A DNA stretch of 60,694 bases, taken from positions 1 through 60,694 of the forward strand of contig JAVJSU010000063.1 of assembly GCA_040219275.1 (NCBI GenBank), written 5' to 3'. Below are positions 24,545-33,175 of the stretch, piece after piece (within the stretch, counting starts at the first letter, position 1; each line of letters starts with the position of its first letter). The translations under genes and the position numbers were made by a program. This DNA comes from JAVJSU01 sp040219275 (lineage in GTDB: Bacteria > Chloroflexota > Anaerolineae > Aggregatilineales > Phototrophicaceae). Below the pieces are notes generated by a model, which saw nothing but the letters and a program-made list of their open reading frames with translations, ran no database searches and was not told the origin of the DNA.

Positions 24545-26059
24545 CTAGTCGACTTCCGCTATATTGCTACAATCGCCCTGCACACGGACGACATCTTCGC
24601 GCACCCAATTTTTATTTTCGAGTTGCCACCACAGCGAGCCATCTAACCCGATAGTTTGGGCGATGACACGTACACGTTCATTCAATTCGAGGCTGTTTAT
24701 GGGTTCAATTGCTGTGCTTGCGCGACGATATTGGCTCACTGTACTATCTGTTATCACTTCACATAGACCAGCATTTGCGTCAATAATGGAATATGCAAAC
24801 ATATCGCGCCCTTCGCAACGCCCACCTGTTTCTATTCCCCTTAGAACGAAAACGTGAACACCGGGGAAATCAGCAATCAGCATATCGGAAATCCACAATT
24901 GACCGTCTATATAGATGGTTGCACGATCACCACGAAGCACATAAAGAATGTGAATAGGTACGCCTATTTGCAAGTCATGAGGCAATGTTTCATAGGTGAT
25001 AATCTCATTAGTTTCATCAACGCTATAGCCAACGATCATATCCTCTTGCAAGTCCGCAGAAATTTCAAAGTAACTTTGCGCATAATAATTATTATTCACA
25101 ACATAGCGCGAGGTAAAACCACACCTTACGCCAGTTTCAGGCATTGATGTAATGTAAAGGAACCCACCAAACACAAGGTCTATCGTCGATGAGCGATAGT
25201 GTAACGGTTCAAAAACACTACCAGCATTTGATAAGCCACTAATACTTCGATCCGAAAAAATAAGTTCACCTCCGCTTGGAATGGCTCCCATCATTTCCAA
25301 TTCCCCAATTATTTCTTGCCAGTCGTCCTCATAATGGTGAATCTCATTGACAAGCACCGGCACGAAGTTGCCTTCCCCACCGTAAGATGAGAACACATGA
25401 AAATTATTGAAGGCAATGTTGATGGTTGTGCCAATAGAATAAGTAGTCGATGCCAGCCCCACATGACCAGCCGAATAGGTATCATCCTCGGCTTCTGCCA
25501 CAAGATTGCCGTTGACATATAAAGCGAGATAGCGATTGCTACACACCGCCATAATTTCGTTCGTATTCTGCCCGACATTAAAGATAGGAACAGCGATTCT
25601 GTCGGTTAACCCGGTACGAATATACTGACGATAGGTGAATATTTGGGCAAATCCGTCGCCACTGATAAAGAAATAGTATCCGGTGAAGTTAAACTGATAA
25701 TCCGCACGGCAAATTACCCCGAAGCCGTTGTTATTATCTTCGGAGAGTTGTGTCGCTTTGGCAACAATAATCGTATCTGCGTAGGACTCAGTACGATAGA
25801 TACTACGAACGGGGTGTTCACGTCTATCGTGTTCAATGAGATAACTTCCTTGCTCAACCCGAAAAAAATGAGACTGATCGTAGACGGAATTCCAACCCTC
25901 ATCCGCCGCAAAATCCGCCCGATAGCGTAAATTCCCCACCTGTATAGATTGCGTCCCGTTTTCGAGAATATCCTGAATAGTTGCATCACCCTGCCCCAAC
26001 AGTCGAACACACGCGTAAGATAGCAAAACCCCGATTAAGAACCAGAATCTCCCGTTCAT
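24545..26059 (-). CDS. Secreted two-domain LamG-like protein with C-terminal SH3b (paralog 2)
   Basis: 504 residues. Signal peptide WFLIGVLLSYACVRLLGQG. The two LamG-like domains align with paralog 1: Y-F-F-I-S-G-D-G-F-A-Q-I-F-T-Y, CSNRYLALYVNGNLVAEAED, GVRCGFTSRY, RATIYIDGQLWISD. The C-terminal SH3b region (LNERVRVIAQTIGLDGSLWW then QLENKNWVREDVV) is also aligned. ATG at 26059 with AGGTG upstream. The 110 bases covering its 3' end and downstream flank are duplicated almost exactly at 26092-26204. Function unknown; probably surface-exposed. Confidence 0.7.
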   Translation of the reverse strand: MNGRFWFLIGVLLSYACVRLLGQGDATIQDILENGTQSIQVGNLRYRADFAADEGWNSVYDQSHFFRVEQGSYLIEHDRREHPVRSIYRTESYADTIIVAKATQLSEDNNNGFGVICRADYQFNFTGYYFFISGDGFAQIFTYRQYIRTGLTDRIAVPIFNVGQNTNEIMAVCSNRYLALYVNGNLVAEAEDDTYSAGHVGLASTTYSIGTTINIAFNNFHVFSSYGGEGNFVPVLVNEIHHYEDDWQEIIGELEMMGAIPSGGELIFSDRSISGLSNAGSVFEPLHYRSSTIDLVFGGFLYITSMPETGVRCGFTSRYVVNNNYYAQSYFEISADLQEDMIVGYSVDETNEIITYETLPHDLQIGVPIHILYVLRGDRATIYIDGQLWISDMLIADFPGVHVFVLRGIETGGRCEGRDMFAYSIIDANAGLCEVITDSTVSQYRRASTAIEPINSLELNERVRVIAQTIGLDGSLWWQLENKNWVREDVVRVQGDCSNIAEVD

Positions 26060-26086
26060 TAGCAATCACCTGTGAAACTAAGTTGT

Positions 26087-26112
26087 GTAATATTCACCGC
26101 AAAGTATAGTGC
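26087..26112 (-). promoter_or_regulatory. Conserved promoter of LamG paralog 2
   Basis: Same CACTATACTTTGCGGTGAAT block as at 24478, followed on the minus strand by ATTACAC. It is part of the larger 110-base duplication. Confidence 0.55.
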
Positions 26113-26153
26113 GCTTATAGAAATAGTGCTGATAGGTGCACTGATCCACACCC

Positions 26154-26322
26154 CTAGTCGATTTCCGGTATATTGCTACAATCGCCCTGCACACGGACAA
26201 CATCTTCGTCTTCATTATATAACCCGCGAATGGGCGCGTTGCGCGTCCTGTGCCAGCAACTGCCCACAACAGAGGACGATCACAAGACCAACGATCAGCC
26301 ATCCCGTTTTCTTAGCGTGCAT
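26154..26322 (-). pseudogene. Collapsed fourth LamG/SH3b paralog
   Basis: From an ATG at 26322 with AAGGAG before it comes an intact signal peptide, KKTGWLIVGLVIVLCCGQLL then AQD, and 35 codons later a stop (26215). Just beyond, in another frame, are the last 17 codons of an SH3b paralog (E-D-V-V-R-V-Q-G-D-C-S-N-I-P-E-I-D, stop at 26154), nearly identical to the end of paralog 2. Everything between, about 470 codons, is gone. This is a direct trace of an internal deletion in a tandem array. The gene would yield at most a 35-residue secreted peptide. Confidence 0.8.
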
Positions 26323-26394
26323 TGCCCTTCTCCTTTTAAGATATTATTTTCTATGCTGTTGTTGCGAAAGCATATACGTTACACCGTCACCCAT

Positions 26395-27684
26395 TTATTG
26401 CGATTCGGGAAGCGCATATATCCACAGATTGCGCCAATTACAGCGCCCACCTGTTTCTTCGGCACGCATAATCAGCCCGCTGACACCATAATGATCTGCA
26501 ATTCTCAAGTCAGAAACGATCAGCTCACGATTAACGTAAATTGTGGCACGATTACCATTCAGGATATAAAGCACATTAAGCGGAACACCTATCTGCAAAT
26601 CATAGGGATAATTTTCAAGCGCGACTGCGTCCCCATTCTCTTCTTCACTGTAGACGGTGATGACATCATCCAGTAAATTTGCGCCAAACTCAAAATAGCT
26701 GAGTGTCTCATCGCTAAATAAAGCCTGCTGAAGACGCGAAACAAACCCACATTGCACACCGCTTGATGGTGTAGCCGTGATCATTATCTCTCCACTCAAA
26801 ACAATATTATGCGGGACGAAACGACCCAGTAACGGCTCATAAGTATCGCCAACCAGCTCCAATGAAGCGCTCGACTCCGAATAGAACAGATCACCACCTT
26901 CGGGAATGGAGCTTACACGTTGCAATTCTGAAATCGTCGCGTGCCAATCGTGCTGAACACTTTGCAGAGTAGGATTGAACTGTGCCACAAATTCCTGATT
27001 AAGCAGGGTGGACTCAAAAACACGGAAATCGTTCAAGGCAACATTCACCACCCTATCCGTAATGTAATTCACCGCCGCGAACCCCACGCGTCCATCAACG
27101 TAGGTGCTATCCTCCGCTTCCGCCACCAGATCACCGTTGATATACAGCGCGAGATAGCGATTGCTACACACCGCCATAATTTCGTTTGTGCCCTGCCCCG
27201 TGTTCATATTGGGGACGGCTACCCAATCTGTTAAATTGATCGCGGCACCGCGTTCGTAAGTAAATATTCTTGCAAAACCTGTTCCACGAAGAAAGAAATA
27301 ATATCCCGTTCCAGCCAATTGAGGATCACCACGACAAACCACACCATAGCCCGCATCAGGGTCTTCACTAAGTAGGGTCGTTTTGCTGAGAATTATGCTG
27401 TTGGCGAACGAGTCATCCTCATAAGTGGCGCGTATCGGCACACCACTGCTATGCGATATGCGATACCGACCCGCCTCTGTCCCAACAAAACGACTGCTGT
27501 AATCCAAAAACTGCCAGCCTGCACCCGTCGCAAAATCCGCCTGATAGCGTAACTCGCCCATTGCAACAGATTGACTGCCCTGTTGAAGGAATTGCTGGAT
27601 GTTGTTTCCATCCTCCTGCCCGATGATTGTCACCCATCCTAGAATTAGTAGGATAGTGAGCACCACACCTGTTCTCCGTTTCAT
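26395..27684 (-). CDS. Secreted two-domain LamG-like protein without SH3b (paralog 3)
   Basis: 429 residues. Signal peptide VVLTILLILGWVTIIGQ, then two LamG-like domains as in paralogs 1 and 2 (YGVVCRGDPQLAGTGYYFFL, CSNRYLALYINGDLVAEAED, GVQCGFVSRL, RATIYVNRELIVSD). It ends with NLWIYALPESQ where the others continue into the SH3b domain, so about 75 residues are missing. The stop lies 72 bases before the remnant gene; the SH3b part may have been lost in the same rearrangement. Exported; function unknown. Confidence 0.7.
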   Translation of the reverse strand: MKRRTGVVLTILLILGWVTIIGQEDGNNIQQFLQQGSQSVAMGELRYQADFATGAGWQFLDYSSRFVGTEAGRYRISHSSGVPIRATYEDDSFANSIILSKTTLLSEDPDAGYGVVCRGDPQLAGTGYYFFLRGTGFARIFTYERGAAINLTDWVAVPNMNTGQGTNEIMAVCSNRYLALYINGDLVAEAEDSTYVDGRVGFAAVNYITDRVVNVALNDFRVFESTLLNQEFVAQFNPTLQSVQHDWHATISELQRVSSIPEGGDLFYSESSASLELVGDTYEPLLGRFVPHNIVLSGEIMITATPSSGVQCGFVSRLQQALFSDETLSYFEFGANLLDDVITVYSEEENGDAVALENYPYDLQIGVPLNVLYILNGNRATIYVNRELIVSDLRIADHYGVSGLIMRAEETGGRCNWRNLWIYALPESQ

Positions 27685-27712
27685 CGTTGCTCGCTCCCGA
27701 CCCGGTATAAAT

Positions 27713-27738
27713 GTGTAATATTCACAGCAAAGTATAGT
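27713..27738 (-). promoter_or_regulatory. Conserved promoter of LamG paralog 3
   Basis: Minus-strand CACTATACTTTGCTGTGAAT, one base different from the copies at 24478 and 26087. Confidence 0.5.
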
Positions 27739-27787
27739 GTGTTTAGGAGCTGATGAAAAACACGTTCTTCATATAATTGCGCGGATT

Positions 27788-29404
27788 TTAAGTCGTGGTC
27801 GCCCTGCCGGATGGTAACATCACCTGCATTTTTGTGCCCTGCCCTTTTGCGCTGGTTAGGGTCACTGTGCCGGCATGTGCCTCGACGATTTTCTTGACGA
27901 TAAACAACCCCAGCCCAAGCCCTTCTTTGTTGCGATGTTCGTCCGCCCGGACAAATCGCTCAAATAATCTGGGTTGAACCTGTTCAGGGATGCCAATGCC
28001 ATTGTCTGTGACCGAGATCAGCACGTCAGCGTCAAGGGGTTCGACGGTAACCGAAATCTGCCCATCCTTAGACGAATATTTTATGGCATTGTCCAACAGT
28101 TGTTGAAGTACACGCGTAAGTAAATCTGCATCGCCAAAAATCGTCATGTCATCCTGCGGTAGCAATAGCGTAATTTGTAAATCGGTGGAGTCGGCTGAAC
28201 TTTGTGCAACAGCAACCACCTGTTTGACGATTGAGCAAATATTGATCGATTCGAGATTAGGCGTGAGGTTTTGCTCTAAGCGCACCATAAACGTAAGCTG
28301 TTTAATCAGGCGGTCAATGCGGGCAATTTGTAAGCGGGCGCGTTCGATATAGGTATCGACCTGAGGCGTGGCGAGTTGCCGTTGTAAAAGATGCAAGCTG
28401 AGTTCAATGCTCGATAGCGGCGTGCGGAATTCATGGGAAAACGCCAGCACCAGATCATTCATGAGCGCCACTTTTTGTTGTTGAACGGCAAGCTCCAATC
28501 GCCTTTGTTCCGCCATGCGTTGCTCTGTGACGATAAGTGCGGAGACAATCATCGACAGCGGTTCACCCGTGGGCGTGCGTTTGAATAGGGTCAGGTAAAA
28601 GACGACCACCTCCAGCGGAAGATCGCCATCTTTTAGCCGCACTTCAACCACCTCAACGCCACTGCTTTTGCCTGTGATGACCTGCTTATGGGCGTTAAAC
28701 CACAAAGGCTTATCTTCAGGAACCACAATCTTAGACCAGTCTGACGCAGTTTGATATTTTGTCAGATCATAGCCCTGATTATTATCGCGATTGAGATAGG
28801 TGACCGCGCCTGATTTAAGATCAACTAGCGAGATACCCATGATTGAGTTGTTGATAACCTGTTTCAGAAAGGCTTCGTTTTCCTGTAAGGCAAGTGTCTT
28901 CTCAACAATTTCCGCCTCATTATTGTTGCGGATGCTGGTAGACACAAACAACATGCCAATCACGCCAATCGTAAAGATATTACGCGTGAATAAATCAATT
29001 ATAGGAAAGGGATTGATGTTATTTATGTAAGTCAGGGCAAAGCCGTTTACCAATATCAGGGAGGCGACGATCATCATTAACGTCGTGCGACTATCATAAA
29101 AGAGGTGCACGAAAAAAATAGGAAGGAGCAACAGGACAGTGATTTCCAGCGTAGGGTTAACAAACATGAACAAAAATTGAAAAACAAACGATGTGACGAT
29201 GAATCCATCGATTGCACGCTTATAGTTTGGTGTGAAAGACCAGCGATAAAGACCATAAGAGACAATGACCGCAATGGCGCTAATGACGACTGTGTAACGT
29301 AACCCGAAAATTAGCAAAATGGCGGTCACGGTTAACAGATAGACAGCAATCATAATCCGTACAATTGCCTGAAATAACGATTGGGCGTTGTTCTTTGTAA
29401 TCAT
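27788..29404 (-). CDS. Membrane sensor histidine kinase with PAS domain
   Basis: 538 residues. Five or six N-terminal membrane helices (to about residue 165), then a PAS domain (NSIMGISLVDLKSGAVTYLN). The kinase core has the H-box FSHEFRTPLSS near residue 324, the N-box LLDNAIKYS, and G-boxes TDNGIGIPE and GLGLGLFIVKKI. It autophosphorylates on the H-box histidine in response to an unknown signal. No response regulator is adjacent. It is divergent from the xylulokinase gene, with a 157-base shared upstream region. Confidence 0.92.
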   Translation of the reverse strand: MITKNNAQSLFQAIVRIMIAVYLLTVTAILLIFGLRYTVVISAIAVIVSYGLYRWSFTPNYKRAIDGFIVTSFVFQFLFMFVNPTLEITVLLLLPIFFVHLFYDSRTTLMMIVASLILVNGFALTYINNINPFPIIDLFTRNIFTIGVIGMLFVSTSIRNNNEAEIVEKTLALQENEAFLKQVINNSIMGISLVDLKSGAVTYLNRDNNQGYDLTKYQTASDWSKIVVPEDKPLWFNAHKQVITGKSSGVEVVEVRLKDGDLPLEVVVFYLTLFKRTPTGEPLSMIVSALIVTEQRMAEQRRLELAVQQQKVALMNDLVLAFSHEFRTPLSSIELSLHLLQRQLATPQVDTYIERARLQIARIDRLIKQLTFMVRLEQNLTPNLESINICSIVKQVVAVAQSSADSTDLQITLLLPQDDMTIFGDADLLTRVLQQLLDNAIKYSSKDGQISVTVEPLDADVLISVTDNGIGIPEQVQPRLFERFVRADEHRNKEGLGLGLFIVKKIVEAHAGTVTLTSAKGQGTKMQVMLPSGRATTT

Positions 29405-29561
29405 GAATGTCGCTCAGTTTACTGAATTCATATAGTATATTACGTTTCTAAATATTCCATAATGGCGAATAGTTAACATTTGTTACAAATCGACGCGTTG
29501 TGACCTCGTGCTACAATTCAACACGAGAACAAACTTTGAGCATCCCGAAAGGCGAAACACA

Positions 29562-31034
29562 ATGACATGGCTTGCACTTGATATTGGCACCACCGGAACA
29601 AAAGCCGCGCTGGTGAACGACGACGGCACTATCCTGCGATCAGAAACACGCACCTACCCCACCCATCACGGCGCGGATGGCGTGGCGGAACAAAACGCAA
29701 ATGATTGGTGGGAGGCGATCCAATCAGCATGTGTGGCGCTGAACATTACCGACGGTGAACATGCCGTCACGCGCATCGCCATCACCGGACAGATGCAGGA
29801 TGTGATTTTGATTGATGCTGACGGTCAGCCGGTGCATCCGGTCATCCTCTATAGCGATTCACGCGCACGGCAGGAAGCGGAAACGGTCAATGAGACTATC
29901 GGCACGGAAAAACTCATCGCAATGACCGCCATCGAACAGGGTGCGGGCAGTCTGCTGTCGAAAACCCTCTGGCTAAAAGTTCATGCACCGGACGCGCTAA
30001 CGGATGCGAAACATTTGTTGCTCGGCGCGGCGGATTATGCGGCGTTCATGCTCACCGGAAACGCGGCAAGTGACACGACGACCGCCTCCACCACCGGATT
30101 GATTGACGTGCACACCCGCGCACCCTTTAACACAGAATTGTATAGCGCACTCGGATTAGAACGGGTCGCCGGGTTGCTCCCGCCGCTGGTCAAAGGTGGC
30201 GCGAAAGTTGGCGAATTAACCCCATCATCAGCGCAAGCGTTGGGCTTATCGGCTGGCATTCCGGTGCATTTAGGTCCGGGCGACGCGGGCGCGGCGACAC
30301 TCGGCGCGGGCAGTGGCGAAACAGGCACAGCCTACGCTTATCTCGGCACGAGTGGCTGGGTGGCGTTCACCTCGCAGACCGTCGCCGATCACAAACGGGG
30401 AGTCATCACGCTGAACCATCCGCACGACTCGCGTTATATCGCCATCGCCCCTCTGCTAACTGCGGGTGGCAATCTCGATTGGGTACGCGACCTTTTCCTT
30501 AGCGAAGAAAGTTATGCAGACCTCATCGGCAAAGGGCTGGAACATCCCCCGACCAATTTAATCTACCTGCCCTATCTCAACGGCGAACGCTCCCCTTTCA
30601 CCGATCCGCTGGCACGCGGGGCGTTTGTGGGATTGTCCGCCGGTATGGATAAATCCGCGCTGGTGCGGGCGGTGCTGGAAGGCGTGGTCTATGCCTATCG
30701 TCATGCGCTGGATGCCCTCATGCCTGATCCGGTAGACACGCTGACCATCACCGGAGGCGGGACGCGCTCACTGACGTGGTGTGGCTTGTTCGCGGATATT
30801 CTGGGCGTAAAGGTCAACGTCGCCGGAGATGCAGAGAATGTCGGGTTGCGCGGGGCGATTTTAGCGGCGCAGGTGGCAACGGGCGAACGCGCCGATTATG
30901 CGCCGGAGGGCTTCTTCCCGATTGTCCGCACGCTCCAACCGGACGCGACGAATAAGGCGCTCTACGACAAAAAATACGCGGTGTTCAAGGGCTTGTATCC
31001 GGCACTGAAGGCGAGTTTTGGGGCGTTGGAGTAA
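29562..31034 (+). CDS. xylB: FGGY family carbohydrate kinase, xylulokinase-like
   Basis: 490 residues. FGGY kinase motifs: the phosphate-binding start LALDIGTTGTKAALV, ITGQMQDVILID, ILYSDSRARQEAE, TTTASTTGLIDV, the second-domain LGTSGWVAF, and GGGTRSLTWCGLFADILGVK. Best match is xylulokinase, which phosphorylates D-xylulose in the cytoplasm and sends it to the pentose phosphate pathway. The start is the ATG at 29562 with AAAGGCG upstream; the open frame extends 18 codons further up. It stands alone, without xylose isomerase, but the sugar importer at 16-21 kb could supply it. Confidence 0.85.
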   Translation: MTWLALDIGTTGTKAALVNDDGTILRSETRTYPTHHGADGVAEQNANDWWEAIQSACVALNITDGEHAVTRIAITGQMQDVILIDADGQPVHPVILYSDSRARQEAETVNETIGTEKLIAMTAIEQGAGSLLSKTLWLKVHAPDALTDAKHLLLGAADYAAFMLTGNAASDTTTASTTGLIDVHTRAPFNTELYSALGLERVAGLLPPLVKGGAKVGELTPSSAQALGLSAGIPVHLGPGDAGAATLGAGSGETGTAYAYLGTSGWVAFTSQTVADHKRGVITLNHPHDSRYIAIAPLLTAGGNLDWVRDLFLSEESYADLIGKGLEHPPTNLIYLPYLNGERSPFTDPLARGAFVGLSAGMDKSALVRAVLEGVVYAYRHALDALMPDPVDTLTITGGGTRSLTWCGLFADILGVKVNVAGDAENVGLRGAILAAQVATGERADYAPEGFFPIVRTLQPDATNKALYDKKYAVFKGLYPALKASFGALE

Positions 31035-31072
31035 TCAGTAACCAATGGATTTACGTGTGTCATGGGCAATAT

Positions 31073-31086
31073 GTGAAAATTTTCAC
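31073..31086. promoter_or_regulatory. Nested palindrome in the gap 31035-31198
   Basis: GTGAAAATTTTCAC is a perfect 14-bp palindrome. It is nested inside TTACG/CGTAA (31051 and 31090) and inside TAATCAGT/ACTGATTA (31032 and 31111). It could be an operator or a structured 3' end of xylB. Confidence 0.35.
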
Positions 31087-31198
31087 GTCCGTAAAGAATT
31101 AGTAAAATTCACTGATTAGCACGCATTATCTCATTGTTAGCCACCCGTTCCACATATAATTGAAGTCAGGTGACGGTGTTTAACGGAAGGATTATCCA

Positions 31199-31663
31199 TT
31201 GAATAACGCGGAAAAATCACTCATCAGTCGGTTCGTGATGGCGGGTATTCTACTCGGTGCGATGAGCGGGCTGGGTGTGGCTTGGATTGTGTTGTTCATT
31301 ATGGGCATTGGTGATCCTTCACTGTCTCTTATGCAGAGCGCATTTCTCGCGACTTTGTGTATGGTGCCAGTCGGTGTCCTTCCCGCCATCACAGTAGGCG
31401 GAAGCACGGGCTTACTGTGTGCGCTTATCACACGAGGGCTACCCCGTCTGGTTGCCCAACCAATCGCTTATTATTTTGCGATGATCCTGACTGGCACGCT
31501 GGCGGGAGTGGCTATGGCAATCTTCTGGCGCACCACGACGGGCGATTCCTTGCCGTCGTGGATCGCCGTTATTATCTTGAGTGGCACAATCACCGGTGGA
31601 TTATTAGCACGCGGCTACCTCGGTCTCGTTGGTGCAGAGGCTCAGGTCAGACAGCAACCATAA
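31199..31663 (+). CDS. Hypothetical four-helix membrane protein
   Basis: 154 residues from a TTG with GGAAGG upstream. Four glycine-rich helices: VMAGILLGAMSGLGVAWIVL, AFLATLCMVPVGVLPAITVG, YYFAMILTGTLAGVAMAIF, WIAVIILSGTITGGLLARG. Loops are short. I do not recognise a family. The next gene, also a four-helix protein, begins 49 bases after its stop; the two may function together. Confidence 0.5.
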   Translation: MNNAEKSLISRFVMAGILLGAMSGLGVAWIVLFIMGIGDPSLSLMQSAFLATLCMVPVGVLPAITVGGSTGLLCALITRGLPRLVAQPIAYYFAMILTGTLAGVAMAIFWRTTTGDSLPSWIAVIILSGTITGGLLARGYLGLVGAEAQVRQQP

Positions 31664-31712
31664 AGCAAGTAGTAACTTTAAAAAGATCGTCAGTTATGTT
31701 GGAACATTACGG

Positions 31713-32231
31713 ATGAAACCAGCTTCATTGCTCAGGCATATGGCGTGGGTCGTCTATATCACGTTTTATTTTATGATACGCATTCCGGTGCTGATGTCGG
31801 TTATTGCCATGTTAGCAAGTTTCGGCATTGGTTGTCTGTGTGCAGTCGCATTCGGGCTGGAAGCAGGGTTCTTCATGACATTGGGAATGTTGTTTCTCAG
31901 CAGTCCCGTGCTGGGGATCGGCGCGGTAACGGCGGTGATTGTTGCCTTTGCGACGGTTATTCTGCGACACAAATTGATGCACGCCCCTGAGCTTTACGAA
32001 ACTCGATTGGTACAGTTCGCGGGCGTGGTAGCCAGTTTCTTGGCGCTTATTGTATATCCTGCCGTTATTGATCTTGCCCTTCTCGATCTCACAGATACGC
32101 AAAGTAATATCGGGCGAATTGTTTATGCGGTAATCATCTTTATCATAGCCATGATCGCCACCCTTAGCGCAACAGACTGGTACTTTAAAAAAATCCTCAA
32201 GGATTTAACGCAAGGCAAAAATGAAAATTGA
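31713..32231 (+). CDS. Hypothetical membrane protein
   Basis: 172 residues from the ATG at 31713. Four or five membrane helices: WVVYITFYFMIRIPVLMSVI, GFFMTLGMLFLSSPVLGIGA, VTAVIVAFATVIL, VQFAGVVASFLALIVYPAVI, IVYAVIIFIIAMIATLSA. A lysine-rich cytoplasmic tail ends it (FKKILKDLTQGK). Family unknown. The open frame begins 84 bases further upstream inside the previous gene, but without a start signal. Confidence 0.5.
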   Translation: MKPASLLRHMAWVVYITFYFMIRIPVLMSVIAMLASFGIGCLCAVAFGLEAGFFMTLGMLFLSSPVLGIGAVTAVIVAFATVILRHKLMHAPELYETRLVQFAGVVASFLALIVYPAVIDLALLDLTDTQSNIGRIVYAVIIFIIAMIATLSATDWYFKKILKDLTQGKNEN

Positions 32232-32255
32232 AATGTGGCGTTATAACAACCAGCC

Positions 32256-32330
32256 GCATCGGGCTAAAACCCCGATGCTAAGATAATCAGAAACCCCACT
32301 GAAGTGGGCTGTTTTGCACGACCGTTCGCC
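32256..32330 (-). repeat. Three-hairpin repeat module, inverted, 5' of the transposase
   Basis: Contains hairpin C (CATCGGGCTAAAACCCCGAT) and hairpin B (CCCCACTGAAGTGGG) in reverse orientation, with the usual spacer, and lacks hairpin A. It faces the forward module at 32877 across the transposase gene. Confidence 0.8.
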
Positions 32331-32397
32331 GAGATCAATCATCTATCCTAAAATTAGCGAATGCGTTTGGTTCTTACGTAGCTAGTTGGAGCAAATC

Positions 32398-32805
32398 GTG
32401 TCTCATTGGAAATGCTTTTATCACATCGTATGGGCAACCAAACATCGCCAACCCACCATCACAGTGTTGTGGGAGACGCTCATTTTTGAGACCGTGAAGA
32501 CCAAATGTACCGAGCAAAAATGCACGTTACTTGCGATTAACGGCACAGAGGATCACATTCATCTTGCTGTAAACATTCCGCCACAAATTGCGGTGGCGAA
32601 ATTTATTGCGACTATCAAAGGCGCATCATCCCATGAAGTTAACAAGTCAATTGCGCTTGAAGAAAAATTTCGCTGGCAAACGGGCTACAGTGTGCATACA
32701 TTTGGCGAACGCGCGCTAAAAACGGTCATTGACTACATTGAACGCCAAAAAGAACATCACGCAGAGGGCACGTTATATGATGGGCTAGAACCCGATGAGG
32801 ATTAG
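32398..32805 (+). CDS. IS200/RAYT-type Y1 transposase
   Basis: 135 residues, one Y1 transposase domain. It shows the HUH pair H-I-H-L in GTEDHIHLAV and a tyrosine in VIDYIERQ that would attack DNA. Other IS200/TnpA-type blocks are HIVWATKHRQPTI, NIPPQIAVAKFIATIKGASS and WQTGYSVHTFGE. The protein probably nicks and moves single-stranded hairpin-flanked DNA. The GTG at 32398 has GGAG seven bases before it and is preferred to the TTG at 32386. It lies between an inverted and a forward three-hairpin module, as expected for a REP-associated transposase or an IS200-like unit. Confidence 0.88.
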   Translation: MSHWKCFYHIVWATKHRQPTITVLWETLIFETVKTKCTEQKCTLLAINGTEDHIHLAVNIPPQIAVAKFIATIKGASSHEVNKSIALEEKFRWQTGYSVHTFGERALKTVIDYIERQKEHHAEGTLYDGLEPDED

Positions 32806-32876
32806 AATATCAATCGTATGACGAGAATATTTAGACCTAGTAAGAACTTTTCAACTTCTTGCAAAGGTGTGCCGCC

Positions 32877-33011
32877 AATGGCTGAAACCCATTGGCTACG
32901 CCGATATAAAACCCACCTAAAGGTGGCTTGTCTACGCGACTGTTCGCCTAAATGAGCCTGCTTTAGCAGGGTTTTACCAAATCATTTAGCATGGGGGTTT
33001 TAGCCCTATGC
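32877..33011 (+). repeat. Three-hairpin repeat module, 3' of the transposase
   Basis: Lead-in GGCTGAAACCCATTGGCTAC precursor (as GCTGAAACCCATTGGCTACG), hairpin A CCCACCTAAAGGTGG, hairpin B CCTGCTTTAGCAGGG, hairpin C GCATGGGGGTTTTAGCCCTA. Stem pairs differ from all other modules but remain paired. Confidence 0.85.
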
Positions 33012-33110
33012 ACAGTCTGATAAATCTAACGGATATATTTCGCAATCGATGACTTACGTAAGGAAGAAGCAAAACAACCGTAGAGTCCATTTGTATCGAT
33101 TCCTTACTTT

Positions 33111-33154
33111 TGTATACACAAGATTACGCATAAAATAGATAATGAATGTATACA
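33111..33154. promoter_or_regulatory. Paired TGTATACA palindromes before the RHH-kinase gene
   Basis: TGTATACA occurs at 33111-33118 and again at 33147-33154, 36 bases apart and 22 bases before the start codon. Two short palindromes on one face of the helix are typical of a dimer-of-dimers operator. No binding protein is known. Confidence 0.45.
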
Positions 33155-33175
33155 TGAGTGAGCTGATTTTTAGTA

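Noticed and set aside
26173..26676. 167-codon plus-strand open frame over the LamG remnant region
   Set aside because: It is antisense to the collapsed paralog and to paralog 3, and a similar antisense frame exists over paralog 2. It has no start signal.
19600..33011. Hairpin modules as a CRISPR array
   Set aside because: The repeats within a module are three different hairpins with fixed, not unique, spacers, and there are no cas genes.
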